From contig CM055106.1 of assembly GCA_029204225.1 (NCBI GenBank), positions 19,232,149-19,296,148 on the forward strand: 64,000 bases of DNA, in the 5' to 3' direction. The DNA is from Diphasiastrum complanatum. Lineage: Eukaryota > Streptophyta > Lycopodiopsida > Lycopodiales > Lycopodiaceae. The notes below the pieces were generated by a model. It was not told the DNA's origin. It was given only the letters and a program-made list of their open reading frames with translations, and ran no database searches. The number at the start of each line of letters is the position of its first letter. The stretch's first letter is position 1. Of this stretch, positions 49,023 through 62,596 are shown piece by piece. Both the position numbers and the translations under genes were made by a program.

Positions 49023-50681
49023 TGTGTTGCTTGCCAAAGTAGCTAGCTATTTAAGTATCAATGTGGAACAATGATTTCGAATGTCATGATCACAATGAAA
49101 ACATAACCAATGAACAGACAAGGCAATTACATTGTTCGGAGTTGTCGATTAGTTTAGCAAGACATTAGTTCAGTTTCAGCATATGCACGAATAACACTAT
49201 ATTTGAAATAAGTATTTGACCAGAGTTATTAGTTACGAACGATCTTCAAACGTGCAAGATGTTGAACACACACACTCAACACAAAAGACAGAAAGAGAGG
49301 AATAATGAAGACTCAAACAACTGACTCACTTCTCTATTCTCTCTGCCTTGGTAACTCTGTGACTCGTTGTAACTTGACAGAGAATCGGTCGAGTTTTCTG
49401 ATACATAAAAGCATGGCATGAAGGTAGTTGTTTCCGTTAGATAATGATGTACGTCTATTCAATTTTCAAATATTTAACTAATTACAACCAATAGAATAAT
49501 TACAAGTGGATTTCTAATTACGTATCCCCTTGTTGGGCAATGCGAATCAAAAACATGGAAAGGCACGTTAGTTTTGGATAAGACTCGCCCGTCTAATCTC
49601 TTCTGTTATTGATGTCTCTTTAACAATGGCCTGAGTTGATTCAATTTAGTTCCTTATAATAGGTGCATTTGGATAAGAGAGTCTTTATTTAAGGTTCATC
49701 CTTTAAGTCCATATGTTCAATAGTCAATAGAGCTTGTATAGTTGTCCTTCGATACATCGTCATATTCAAATGTCTGCTTCCTTAGATATTTCTTCATTGT
49801 ATGGCTTTTACATTCCATATGTGTTTTCAATAAGTAGGTACAAATGCATTATGTTGTTATTTGCAAAAAATTTGTAATAGGTTATTACATATCCCCCTCT
49901 CAAATGTGAAGCGCCCTTGTGAACAATGGGGTTCAAAAACATAAGACATTCGAGTATTTGAACAACTTGAAATAAAAGTATTTTTCAAAGATTTTATTCA
50001 TTCACACCAGATATTTCTTCATAATATTTTGCATATATTCAATAATATACAATTGTACATATTCATTTGTAGACTGGATGTGGTTCATTTTGCATTGAGC
50101 TGTAAGTCGAGCATCCAATTCGTCTTTCGAGCCATCCACAAGTGATTTGCTTGGTAATATTCCCCGATAACTCCATTTCTGTATCGGTCCAACTTCATTT
50201 CCAAAAAATCCTATATGTAAAGACTCTGCATTCCATCTAGAACTTTGGTGATAAAATTACCAATAAGGTCTAAGGACTAAGTCATAAATCTCCCATGCTC
50301 CTTCTAAGATCTTCTGGTGCAAATATTGTAGGCGATGTTCTCATAATGAGTGAATTAATTTGTCTCCTAGTCGATATATAACTCTCATAGATCTATATAG
50401 AAAACATTTATGGTCTACAGTAAATTGTCTCTCTCAAACTTGTCAGATCTCTTCCCTTTTGAAAACCTGGTACTCTTCACTTTCTAGGCTTTCGGCTCTT
50501 CTTCAGGTGCAGCCTCAAGCTCCTTCGCATAAATAGCATCCTTCATTTCCTACTTCATGGAATCATTTTCCCTTAGCCTATCATTTTCTAAGAGTGACAC
50601 TAGGTATTCTTCATGGTTGTCGGCTCCTTGGCAAGTATGTACAACCAATTGTTCGGCTGACAACATCTTCTTTTTTTTTCT
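49023..50681. other. AT-rich intergenic DNA
   Basis: No gene is supported. Only short AT-rich frames occur. Confidence 0.5.
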
Positions 50682-50800
50682 TGTTGGATTTATTTATCTA
50701 CTCTCCTAAATCCCATGTTAATATTGACCCATTCATGTTGCTACATATTTACTCGCATTGTCACACGGTCTGTAGAAATACACAGGATTCAAAGACAAGT
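50682..50800 (+). repeat. LTR fragment related to copia element B
   Basis: TGTTGGATTTAT...CTACTCTCCTAAATCCCAT and the following 'gctacatatttact.gcattgtcacac' match the first roughly 95 bp of the element B LTRs. Matching fades after about 50800. Confidence 0.8.
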
Positions 50801-52900
50801 AAATAGTCAAACTATCGAGTCAAATTGTTGAGGGTTGAAAAAGTCGAACTCAAAAGAGTCTAAATCCTCAATATATTTGACCTCGATTCAAATCAGCTCA
50901 ACTTGACTAATCATCAAGTTCGATTGCTGACATGGCACCACTCAAAATGAAGCTAGTCACCTATACTAGCCACTTCTGCTATTGTGCAACTGCCTTGACA
51001 ATGACTGCAACTACATCACTATTTGTCCAGATAGCGACATGACTGACGCCTACCAAAATAGTGACATCCATATTCACCAACCACCTAGATGGTGACATCC
51101 ACTACCTCAGGTCACAAATCCAAAGTCGACAACGACAAGGCTAAGAAGACAGATGGGCAATCCAAAGCAACTCAATCAGAAAAAGTACTCCAGTCACGAT
51201 GAAGATCCTTCAGAAAGAGAAGCACAAGTATTGGGAAATCAGTCTCCTTCTTCAACTAGCCCTCTTGTCACAACACCTGCATCCATTCTCATGCCTATCG
51301 CCCACTCCATCTACTGTTGTCACCACCACCACCACCCTTCCTTCCATTTGTTTGCTTATCATCAGTTCACTGTTCTTCTGAAAAAATTCCAGTTTTTTAT
51401 AGTCTTACCGAAGCAGCTAAAAGATCATTGCAAGTGTCTTGCGGAGACTAACTACCACCTACAATGGTTAATTAGCCAAAAGAAGATCTAAGAAGCAGAC
51501 AAAGCAACTAGAAGAAATAAAGAGAAAGATCCAAGAAGCTGAGGAGAAAGGACAAAACTTAAGCAACAGTTGAGTCAGATCGATCTTGATCAAAAGAAAC
51601 TCTCTGGAGCAATGATAGTTGAATCCCCTCTTATGAAGCCCAAAGAGATCCAAAAGTAATGGATAAAAAAAAAAAGCTGCAGAAAAAAGAAAGATGAAGA
51701 CAACCGTGAACCTGCAAAATACAGGGAGCTCTTCACCCAACAAGTGGTGGTCAAAGCTCGAATTGCAAGGGTCCAAGGCTGCAACTGTAGAACTATGAGT
51801 TCCTTCACCCACCCACCAAGCCTTCATCATGTTTCCTTATCGTTACCAAATCGTCCATCCAAATTTGTTCCTACCACCAATTTTTTGATGATAAGCCCAT
51901 TCCCTTGAGACTAATAATCAAAGTTTGTGCAGCCTGCAGAATGAAGGTTTTTCTTGAGACTGGAACTTTCAACCGAGAGAAGAACCACGGAAACACCCAG
52001 AAGCAAATGGAGGATACAGACCTCCCAGAAGTTAGAATCTACCCAGAAATTAAAGGTGAAACCATCCATGGCAGATGCAATGAAAGAAAGAGACATGAGG
52101 AAAGCACTCGAGCATGCAAGTTGTAAAGCTACTGGGAGCTCTCCAATTTTGAGAATGTCAGCCACTTGCAGCAATAAGACATTTTGATTACATTGCGACA
52201 AGTTGCGAAAACAGTTTTTGATAAAGACCCGCAACAATAAACACTTGGTTTTATGCAAGCGAACGAGGATCTACGCTTTTCCAAGTGACAATCAAAAATG
52301 CCAATGCAAAACAGAACGACATCATTCAATATGAGTTGCAATGCAACACATTAGGGGTGGGATGATGTTGGCTAATTCTGACGAATCCCCAAGATGCTCG
52401 GCCAGAGCTACCCGAGAGCACCTCTCACCTTAGACCGAGGAGGTCTCTGAGAAAATGAGACGAACGAGGACTGAGAGCCGAGTATGAGAGCCGAGGAATA
52501 CTAGTTAGTAATGACAAGCAAGAATTGTATAAGCCTCATGGTGAATCCCAGAAGATGGAATGACCATGCAAGAACCAGTATTTCTAGGCAAAGTAATAAA
52601 TGCAAGTAGACCTCTCTTAAACAAAGTAGAGTGAGCCACCTTTTGATGGTGACCTCTAGTGGAGAGCATTATTCCACTTGTAATTTGTGTAATGTGGAAA
52701 TGCCACTAGGATGCCACCTAAGGAGCTCTCTTGTTTATTTAAGAGACTCTCTCTTTGTGAAGAGGAGCTTTTTGTGAAATGTACCTACTCCATGCTGAAA
52801 TGAAAAGAGCCTCCATGAATTTTGGTGTATCCATTGAGCTCCTTGATCATGCTTGTTTCTTGAGTGAATGCATTCATGATCTTGCCCTTCCCTCCTTTGT
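50801..52900. other. Probable retroelement interior, unrecognised
   Basis: After the LTR start the sequence is rich in short frames. 51490-51590 could encode a Glu/Lys-rich helix (QLEEIKRKIQEAEEKGQ) but stops intervene. A possible LTR promoter ('gtttatttaagag') lies near 52731. No named domain. Confidence 0.3.
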
Positions 52901-53099
52901 GTGTGGTTGTGATTCATAGAGTGGATTAGATTTCCTACTTTCCTAGAGTGGATTAGATGTCATTTCTTGTTGGTGGATTAATGTAGGAATCAACATTCAG
53001 GTAAACTAAATAGACTGGGTTTGTGGTGTAGTTCTTGAATATCTCCTTACATTCATGTTCTTGATGTTCTTGGGATGCCCAAGAATCAAAAGACTTGTT

Positions 53100-54370
53100 G
53101 GTTTCTTGATAACTCGAAAATTCTAGAGAAATCTCAAAATACACAAAAAAAAATCTAGAAAAAATCTTGAACAACCTCGAAAAATCTTGAAGAAAACACG
53201 AACAATTTAGAAAAATAAAGAAAAAGCTTGAAAATTGCAAACAGGCATGAAAAGACCTAGAAAAACATTCAAAAAACAGGAAAAAAATTAAGCTAGAAAA
53301 AACTCAAAAATTCTCGAAAAGGCTCAACAATCACGAAAAATCTAGAAAAATCTAGACAAGGCTCGAAAATATCTGAAAAATCTCAAACAAGATGAAAATT
53401 TCTAGAAAACAATCTAGAAAATTGGAAGGGGCTTAAAACACTGAAGGGGCTCGAAAAAGAGTAGGAAAAACTCAAACAATCTAGAAAAAACACGAAAATA
53501 TTCGCGAAAAATTCTAGAAAACAATCCAGAAAAAAACATAAATATTTGCAAAACTTTTTAGAAAACAAGCTAGAAAAAACTCGAAAATATTCTAGAAAAT
53601 ACTCGAAGATCCTCGAAAGGCTCAAAAATACGAACAGACTGAAAAAATTCCAAAAAATCTCAAAAAACACGACAATAATCTAGAAAAAAACCTCGAAAAA
53701 GTTCGAAAAACTACGACAAGACTAAAAAAATTTCAAAAATCTCAAAAAAGACAAAAAAAAATCTAAAAAAGATTCTCAGAAAATCTTGAAAACTCTAGCA
53801 AAATTCACGAAAAGGTTCAAAAATTGAAAACATGCTCAAAAAAAAGTCTAGAAAATCTCAAAAAACAGTCTCTGGTCGAGATTCGAATGGATTGCTCTGG
53901 TTGAGATCTGAACGCTCAAAAAAAACACGATAAAAACGCGAAAAAAATACGAAAAAAATATTTAAAAAAATATGAAAAAACTTGAAGAAACACAAAGAAA
54001 ACACAAAAAGGTCGGAAAAAATATTGAAATCTGACTGAAGTGTTCCGGTTGAGATTTGAACGCTTAGAAAAAACATGATAAAAATGCGAAAAAATACAAA
54101 AAGAATCAGAAAAAAACACGAAAAAACTCGAAGAAGCACGAAAAAACTCAGAGAAAACACAAAAAGGTCGCAAAAAACGCGAACAAAATATGAAAAAACT
54201 CAAAAAAAATACGAAAAAACTAGAAAATACACTAAAAAAATTCAGAAAAATACACGAAAAGACACGAAAAATTCCAGATAAAATATAAAACACAAAAAAA
54301 CATGAAAAAAAACTAGAAAAAGAGAACTCAAAAGTACAAAAAGAATACAAAAAAGACTAGGAAAAATCTG
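53100..54370. repeat. A-rich low-complexity region
   Basis: Degenerate repeats of 'gaaaaatctagaaaaa(c/a)' form make up most of this stretch. The Phe/Ser-rich frames on the minus strand and Lys-rich frames on the plus strand are compositional artefacts. Confidence 0.8.
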
Positions 54371-54396
54371 AAGACTATGTGGTTTGGCCTTGATCC

Positions 54397-54895
54397 GGTT
54401 CGGTCGAGATGGTAAAGGAAACCTTCGGTCAAGATCTGACGCAAGGTCTTCGGTCGAGATCTGACAGAAGTTTTCGGTCTAGATCTGACAGAAGTCGTCG
54501 GTCGAGATTTGACAGAAGTCGCCAGTTGAGATCTTAGAAAAGGCGTCGGTCAAGATCCGGTTGAGATTTGACATTGGTTATCTGGTCGACATATGATGGG
54601 TTTAGAAACCTGATAGAATCCTCAGCCTCAATCGAGAGCATACTGAAGTGGCGCGGCTGAGATTTCAAAAGAATGACGCTTCGGTCGAGATCTGACTGAA
54701 TTGCTTCGAGATCTGACAAAAGTCACCGATTGAGAATTGAAGTGCATACACGGGCCAGATCTGACTGTTTTTTTTTTTTTGGTAAGCAACTGCGTCGTTT
54801 GAGATGGTAATGGAGAGGCGACTCGGCTAAGTTGGGACGCGAATGACTCGGTTGAGATGGGACGCGAATGCCTCGGTTGAGTTGAGATGTGAATG
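54397..54895. repeat. 24-bp minisatellite, second locus
   Basis: Units such as TCGGTCGAGATTTGACAGAA repeat every 24-25 bp, clearest at 54420-54540, with looser units to 54895. Two isolated units (53872-53915 and 54045-54070) sit in the A-rich DNA upstream. Core and unit length match the array at 12.24-12.72 kb. Confidence 0.8.
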
Positions 54896-55807
54896 ATGTG
54901 CAGACGATGGGTGAACTGTGTGTATAGGAGGAGGTCGAAAGATCTGAGAATGTATGCAGGACTTGTGGAGGGTGGTTGCAGGTCGTTTTAAGTTGTGAAC
55001 TAATCTTAAAATGTGATACATTTCTTGGATAGATCTGATCAGGCTTAGTGTTGCAGCATTGATCGTTTCAGAATGAAAGTGGGCAAGCAGCAACGGGCCA
55101 AGTGTTTATAGATTCTCTACTTCAGAATCTATTGATTTATTTGTTTCTTTCTCGTGTTTGTGTTTTGGTTCTTCTTGCGAATTATCCATCTTCAGATGTT
55201 TTAACAAATCACCTACGTGCTAGAAAATTCAAACCGAAAGTATTGTGTTAAGCGTAGAGTACTTCTATCACCCTCATAGTCTTTAACAATAGTTAATCCA
55301 TCATTTTGTCGCAGATTATTAACTTATCACTCAACTTTTTCGAGAGCATTTCCTTCCCCACAATATCCACATCATACAAATAATCATGTTCTGTGCACAC
55401 GTCCTCTCATAAAAAAACAGTCAAACCAAGCTTTCTTCATGTTACACTCCTTAGAAGCCATACTACTCTTTATTAGAGGCACCAATCATCATAGTTTCTA
55501 TCATACAACCATAGCAATCATACAGAGCAACCAAACATAGCAAGTTACAGGAAATGGAGTAGCAAGAATGCTCTTATCAACCACATATAAGCATTCATCA
55601 TTGGTATCAATGAAAACTATAAGTAAAGACAACGGTCCATCGCACTTTTGCAATCCTTACATACTGTAAATGCGTGGAGTTATGCATGCATGCAGGGCCA
55701 TGCTTCATCGCAGTAGCATAATGGAATTTCTACTAAAAAGGAAGCGCTGGCCAGCGGCCCATTCCACTACAGAGATAGCGCTAGCCAGCGATTACTCATC
55801 AAACATG
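54896..55807. other. Intergenic DNA
   Basis: No supported gene. The frame at 55670-55912 runs into the left inverted repeat of the Penelope-like unit. Confidence 0.5.
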
Positions 55808-55922
55808 ATCAGTGATATTTTTTGTATACACCTGGATTGTTGTCCAGCGCCAACCATAACTCAATCAGAGGTGGAAAAAATACCTGTAAAGGTGCCCACT
55901 ATTGCTCCTTGAGACAGTGCTT
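55808..55922 (+). repeat. Left inverted repeat of the Penelope-like unit
   Basis: About 115 bp, roughly 90 percent alike by eye to the reverse complement of 57979-58093. The similarity ends abruptly on both sides. Confidence 0.85.
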
Positions 55923-56181
55923 GATTGCAAGAGTGCCGAATCATAGTTTTGCAAGCCAAAACTTGCTACTACACAACGGTAATCACAGCAAGTTGTAAGC
56001 ATACATTCCTAATTGTAAAGCATAGCATACAACCTTCGTTATCAGTGAGCTAGCATTCCTCACATCATTCTCACCTTAGGTTGCAGTATCGTTCACACGA
56101 TTTTCCTTCCAGTAGCATTCACAAGTATTCCTCTTCAATTGCAATCACCGTAAAGTAAAGCACCAGTAGAGCAGGACTGAA

Positions 56182-56324
<143 letters not shown>

Positions 56325-56635
56325 TACAAGGGAAAGTAAATAGGGTTTTGTGATTTCCCTCTTTATAGAACCAGAGGACACCTAGGTGTACTGAGTGCAA
56401 ATTGTTGCTCACCGTTAGATTGACTGTTCAAAATGTGCACAGATCTTGGCCATTGGAAAGACTAACAACTTATCCACCATTTAAAAAAAAAAAACTTTTT
56501 TCTAATAAGTGGGGTCTTCTATCATAGTAAGGCATTTATTTTCGCCCCGACTAGTAAATAAGATTAGTACGCGACATTTGCATTCTACAGAGGTTTGCAA
56601 AACGAATAGAGTGATATATGTACGTAACAGAGCCC

Positions 56636-56735
<100 letters not shown>

Positions 56736-56822
56736 CCACCAACCATACCCACAGCTAGCAAACTCTCTCAGGGGGCAGTTAGCACCCCTGAGATGGAATG
56801 CTAAGTGCCCACCAAAAGAAAT

Positions 56823-57975
56823 TTAGCATTTTATGGTAAAAGTAAACTTGAGCCCATGGAACAAATCGTGTAGGAACAGGTTGTTTAAAATCTCATACAA
56901 TCTTCCTCTCATGAAGCCATTATTTTGAAAAGCAAGAACAATGTTTTTGACCTCATCCATAAAGGTATCATGTTCGCTACAACAATACATGGCAGCAATA
57001 ATTTGAGCGACAATAACTTTATACGAGTTCATAATCGGCCTATTGGCAATTAAGTGTATATATTGAAAAAACAAAAACGGAAGTTCCCGTCTCTTGTCAA
57101 TTTTTTTCATATGAAACTTTCCAGATAAACAATCAAAGGTAGTGGTAATATTCAAAAAATTAACCGTGTTATCCAAAGCGTCTTCATTTTCTATAGTGAG
57201 GTACTCCAAGGGATAGATCCATAAGGCATCATCATCGATACGAGGTTGCTCCTTGTTTAGAAATACAAGAGCATCTGTGTTGTTTATGAAACAAATATCA
57301 TCAATATAACGGAAAGTATGTTTGAAGGCACGTAGGTATTCCACTTTTCCAAGTCTGGCCAGTCTTTTCATAAAATGTATTTCAAAGAATGACAGATACC
57401 AGTTACACCATGTAGGGGAACAGGCAAAACTCATAGGAATACCACAGACTTGTTTCCAAGTCCTATTTCCTAATCTTACTATGCAATTGGCAAACAGTAT
57501 ATCATTATATTGGCAAAGAGGTTCTATGTCAATCACAGTCCAATTATCAGTCTGATTGGTGACCCATTTTCAGTCGATTTGCTTAAGGCTCGATTTCCAT
57601 TGATAGGCAATTTTTTTGTTTTTACAAGACTTGAATGCATACCTTATCATTTTCCGTATTATTATTTTAGCCCATCCGGACCATTAAGAGGAATATTTTC
57701 ATAGCATTTTGCAATGTCAGTGGACCACATCGAAGTGATTTTGTTAGGCACATTAAAATAAAATTCAGTGGATGAGTCACACTGCCAAAATAGGTTAGTA
57801 TCCACATTGAGGATACTACGGTATGAAGTTGTCTTAAGGCTTGCTCTCTCCATAAGGAGAGGAGTCAGTATACCGAGAGCTCCAGAAATAAATATGGCCA
57901 CCTTTGAAAAGTAGCAATCATGTGCATTTGTAATCCATCTGAACGCATTTTTGTGTGCTTTGAAAGTGCATAGTA
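56823..57975 (-). pseudogene. Penelope-like reverse transcriptase (minus)
   Basis: From about 57975 the minus strand reads FKAHKNAFRWITNAHDC (RT fingers motif), then WSTDIAKCYENIPLNGPD with the first catalytic Asp (motif A). After two TAA/TAG codons near 57660 it continues as NCIVRLGNRTWKQVCGIPMSFACSPTWCNWYLSFFEI (motif B, GIPMG-like) and FRYIDDICFINN with the catalytic Asp pair (motif C). The last part, KIDKRRELPFLFFQYIHLIANRP, is typical of the plant and algal Penelope-like (Chlamys-type) thumb. A stop also lies near 57556. Intact 237-codon second half, so decay is limited. Confidence 0.78.
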
Positions 57976-57978
57976 AGA

Positions 57979-58093
57979 AAGCGCTGCCTCAAGGAGCAGT
58001 AGTGGGCACCTTAATAGGTATTTTTTTCACCTCTAATTGAGTTATGGTTGGCGCAGGACATCAATCTAGGTGTATACAAAAAATATCACTGAT
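57979..58093 (-). repeat. Right inverted repeat of the Penelope-like unit
   Basis: Partner of 55808-55922. On the minus strand its reading frame leads into the RT fingers, after one TGA codon. Confidence 0.85.
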
Positions 58094-59268
58094 TATGATG
58101 CTCAGCTATGACACTTGTCTTCCTCACGCGACTAACTTGTGCGATTTTGTTGTGTGGGATGGTGGCAGGTAACAGCTGGTTGTCTTAGAACTTGCTTCGC
58201 TTTATGGTACTCTGTACTGTTATACTTTATACAAGTGTATTTTCACGTGTATGCTATAAATTGAAGGGTTCAAAGGGTTTGGTCTTGACTTGTCAAGAGG
58301 GACTATGTGAAATCTTGTTACTCTCTCTCTAGCATCTCTGATGCCACCCCGGCTACCCTTTGGTCGGGGTAGCACCAAACCTTTACCTTTACTTGTATTT
58401 TATGGCTAACAAGGTCTGTTGTATGATGTAGTCCACATGATGGTTTCATGCTTGGCTATGGGGAGCCCCTCTCTCCTCCTAGTCCTTTTGTTCAGACCAT
58501 TATGTGTTGCATGAAGAAGGCTGTTGAAGTTCACAATTTGATTACTGCTTATGATATGACTACTTGTAATGCTGCTGGCCCGGATGATAAAATTCTTTGC
58601 CTTGTTGATTTGATGTACATCATGGATTGGATCAATATTTATATGAATATTATTAAAAAGAAGAGTGCCAAAAAGTGCATAGTAAGAAAGGTTTACAAAA
58701 GTTCCATATCGACATGCTAGTTTTGTAAGAGAGATTGTACTTTGCAACAACTGAATATCTGAGGGTCCGGTTGCCCACATCATTCGATTGTTGGACCTGA
58801 TTTGCATTTTTTAATTTCCTACTTGGTTTCACCTACAGTTGTTGCTCTGGATCAAAACAAAGGTAGGATTTATAGTTTTTTGTTAGTCATAAAGCCTAAT
58901 TGTAGTAGAAGATCCTACAAATTATCGCAAAACATCATAAGAAGTTGACAAAACAAAAGGATTAAACACCTAGCCTAAGCCTACTTGCAGTAGAAGTCGG
59001 AAAGCTTGGAGGAAGAGTCCTCCAATGCGATTGCCAATAAGGATCCCAGCCAGAACCGGCACCGGCACCAGTACCATCACCAATTATACCATCATCATCT
59101 CCACTGATGTCCTCGGGCATAGCATACAACCTGGATAGAAGCCTTATACTAACCTAACAAATTTTTACCAAGACCAGCCCTTATGCATTTTGAAACTCTT
59201 TGGCTCCACAAAATTACACGTCATCTAAATTAATAAAATTATTAATGTAATAAGTTCCGTTTTGTAAC

Positions 59269-59270
<2 letters not shown>
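58094..59270 (+). other. Unrecognised DNA next to the Penelope-like unit
   Basis: It contains a stem-loop (GCTACCC/GGGTAGC around 58352-58373) and a 90-codon plus-strand frame (58448-58720) with no domain I can name. The frame may be more retroelement debris. Confidence 0.35.

Positions 59271-59329
<59 letters not shown>
59271..59329. repeat. (CT)n microsatellite
   Basis: About 29 units ending CTCATGC. Confidence 0.95.
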
Positions 59330-59331
<2 letters not shown>

Positions 59332-59505
59332 GCTTCATGCTCTTGTTGTTGTGTGGTTTCCAAATTTTTGAGGCTTCTTGTGTGCAAAGACAACACTCGA
59401 TGTCGTTGATTTTGCGATTAGGTTCATTGGAACAAAATTTCTAAGAACCAAATTCTTAAAATCAAATTTCACATACGTAGGTTATTTGCAAGCAAGTTTT
59501 GTGAA

Positions 59506-59720
59506 TTAACAAATTCTAGCTAGAATTGTAGACAATATTGCAAGGTCATCATTATCAAGTGTTCCATATTCCTCAAAATTCCAAGTTTGCTCGTAGTTCA
59601 TGATTTTGCAGATCAGTGCATTGACCAGTTCGTGGCTCATAGAGTAATGAATGATGTTATGATTAGCAAATGTAAGAGGTTGAGTGCAATCCAAAGTGAC
59701 GACGGAATTATTGTGGCTTT
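59506..59720 (-). CDS. Hypothetical fragment, unknown
   Basis: The minus strand reads NNSVVTLDCTQPLTFANHNIIHYSMSHELVNALICKIMNYEQTWNFEEYGTLDNDDLAILSTILARIC then a stop. The mixed composition is that of a real protein C-terminus, but I recognise no domain. It could be a last exon or a processed fragment. Confidence 0.3.
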
Positions 59721-59889
59721 CCTTAAGTGAAAGATTTAATTAGCCGTTGAAAGCGGCCATCCATTTCTGAATCGCGTCAGTCCTCGACGTTTGATAATGG
59801 CAGGAAATGGGTGTTCAATGTGTGGCTAGTCATATAAGTAAAAGGTGCATTGTTGATGGCTTCTTGCTTTACTTCTTATTTGAAGAGGA

Positions 59890-59890
<1 letters not shown>

Positions 59891-59922
<32 letters not shown>
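59891..59922. repeat. (TA)n microsatellite
   Basis: About 16 units. Confidence 0.95.
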
Positions 59923-59923
<1 letters not shown>

Positions 59924-61516
59924 CTCTTGAGAGCTAGCTATCAATCGGCACTTACTAAAGAATAGGTGTATCATGGTGTTCTAAGAAAGAGTCGCCCTCT
60001 TTCAAATGTCCTAGTGAAATCTAATACTTGTTCTCCGTAGCTATTTTTAACAGAAAGAATTGATCAAAATCTCCATCTTGTCATTTCTGAAGTTCCATGT
60101 GTTTCATAATGCTTGACATCCTCTTAAATCAGCACAAAAAGATCACTTGGTCAACATTCGAATGAGCCTAGGTATTGCATGTCATTTGCTATTTTAAGCA
60201 TTCAAAACAACAAAACAAGACCTCCGGTGCTCACAAAATAACAGTAAAATTTAAAGAATGCACAGATATGTACAATGGCAGTGTGCAAAATTCCTTCATT
60301 TGAAAGATATTAGACTTTAACATATGAATTCAAAAGGCAGTGTTGCCTATCAAAATTCAAACTGTCTTGCATGCAAGATCTTTGCAACCTTTTCTTCAGT
60401 GCAGGAGTTTGCATTATCATATGGTCTGTGGAAATTTTTTTAAACTGCTCTATTCTATGCTAAAGTGCCAACTACCACAGAGCTCAACTAAAGTTAATCC
60501 ATATAAGAGAATTTAAAATCCAACTCTTACATCCCAAATCCATCCCATACAGAAGAAAAATCAAGAAATAATGAATTTTCATAGAATATTTAAACATTTC
60601 CAATCCTTGTATGATGTGTTGGTAGTTCGCTTGCATGTTCAGATCATAGTCGGGAACACAAACCAGATGACACCAGAACGAATTTTCAGAATGGAAGTAA
60701 CTTGCCTCCAGATTTCGCAGCATAAACTCCAAACAATTCAGGAAAAGTTAAAACCTGAGTCATTAACAATGCCATGCTTATAGCCTTTCAAGCTAGGTTT
60801 TCATTGATGTGGCCTTGTGAGCATGTTTTCCTTTTTCAAGATTCTAAAAGGAGTAAACTGACCATGGATAAATCTCATTCTACTTAACTCTAATAAAAGC
60901 CTTACTAGAGAGTTTTGTAGCTTTATGAATGGCACGTTATATTATTGTTGGGAGGAAGGGTACAAGCTGACAAGAAGAATAAATAAATCCTTTATCAGTC
61001 CAAATCATTTCACTCAAATTGTTTGAGCTAAAAATGAAATCATTAGAGGTCATGGCCCAGGTTGCAATTCAGCACAATGTTCTTCCACTTGTCTCTGGCC
61101 TGCTGTCAATGTTTTACTGGTAATAGCTTTTACCAGTCTAGATTGTTACAAGAAATGGCTCATGATTTGTGTTGTATTGCTATAAATGGCTACTTTGATT
61201 ATCATGTGATAACAGTGAAGAGGATGGCCTTTCTATGCTTGGGAATAAAGCATTCTCCATTACGTAATTGCCATCTGAATGCACAGGAAATAATTTCATA
61301 CCACCAGAAACAAAAAACAAGATCAGCACATGCTTATTGAAACTGATGTGAATGACAAAACTGTTGAAGAACCTCTGACAAGGAGCTTGTGCTCCCAGCA
61401 CGAATTGAGAGAGCACCTGGGCTTGACTCGACCCACGAGAATTCAGTCGCCCCTCTATCAATGGAGCATGTAAAGCAATAAATAGCTCAACTCATGTGGG
61501 AAGAGACAAATAGCTT
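59923..61516. other. Intergenic DNA / 3' flank of the hydrolase-like gene
   Basis: No supported gene. The 3' UTR of the gene at 61517-62039 probably extends into the right part. Confidence 0.5.
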
Positions 61517-62039
61517 TCAATGACCTCTTTGATCACGTCTAATTTGATTCTCGATAACTTCAATTTCTTTCACATGTTTGCCTGGTAAAGGTTCACGTTC
61601 TGCAACTGGCAGCTCCAGCTCCTCCCCATCATTCACTTCCAAGAAATATTGATCTACCATGTCTGAAGTAACCTGTTCTAGAACAGGAGGATGCCACTGC
61701 AATCACACAGATGAATTAAAAGTTACTATTTTTTAATAGGGTCAGATGAGTGCAGATAAAAGGCCTCTACTGACATTCATTCATTACATATTTCACATGG
61801 AAGCTACCTTTGGCTGATTATCGTTCTCCAATACGAACGCCCTACAACCCTGCAGCCAGGATACATCAGTTTGACCAAGAATAATAAATATCATGATGAA
61901 TGAATGAGGATTGTCAGCTAGGTTATGGACAAAATACCTCATAAAAGTCAGAAGAAACCTTCGCTGACAGTATTCGACGAGTTGTTCGATACTCACGAAC
62001 CAAGCATTCGCTCAGTACTTCTTGTCTTCCTAAACGAAT
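61517..62039 (-). CDS. 3-hydroxyisobutyryl-CoA hydrolase-like, last three exons (partial)
   Basis: The minus strand gives exons 62039-61938, 61849-61808 and 61696-61517, all bounded by AG and GT and in phase. They encode IRLGRQEVLSECLVREYRTTRRILSAKVSSDFYE, GCRAFVLENDNQPK and WHPPVLEQVTSDMVDQYFLEVNDGEELELPVAEREPLP plus a tail, then a stop. The order E-Y-R...FYEG-RA-L-DK...PKW-PP-LE-V---MV--YF is the C-terminal signature of plant HIBCH-like enzymes (crotonase fold, valine catabolism; mitochondrial or peroxisomal by paralogue). The catalytic N-terminal exons are not found between 62040 and 64000. They may lie outside the window, or the gene may be 5'-truncated. Most plant members end soon after the ...AEREPY block, whereas this one has about 22 extra residues. 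Confidence 0.78.
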
Positions 62040-62498
62040 CTGGATAAAAAGAAACCCACAAGCAATTGCATACTTCATATTAGTCATACACAGTCAATTT
62101 TTTCCAAGGCACTGTACTGAAGGAAACAGTACTCTATGCCATTTAGCAGGAAGACTAGGGGAGGCAGCTAGAAATAATTACTTTAAGCTAAGAAGCCTGG
62201 GATATTCAGAAGGATGTAATACAAACAAAGCTCTACTTTGCAATAATATAAATCAAGCGCATGCAGTACTTTAACCCAATACCACCTTTCATAGCAAATC
62301 TTTGAAGTGGAAAGTTAGGGGACCTAGTAAGGCAATCTCTATTTGTATAGCTGCACTTGCAAGGAAAACTTTGCCCTAGCTTACAGGTCTATGTACAACA
62401 TTTAGAAGATAAAAGTTCAAAGCATGATGCAAAAGATGTGTATAAGCAAAATGCAACCGAGAAAAGGAGAATCACAAACTATTCAGAAATTGCTGGTG

Positions 62499-62596
<98 letters not shown>

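Noticed and set aside
52953-54360. Phe-rich minus-strand frames with apparent membrane segments, and Lys-rich plus-strand frames
   Set aside because: They are translations of degenerate A-rich repeats.
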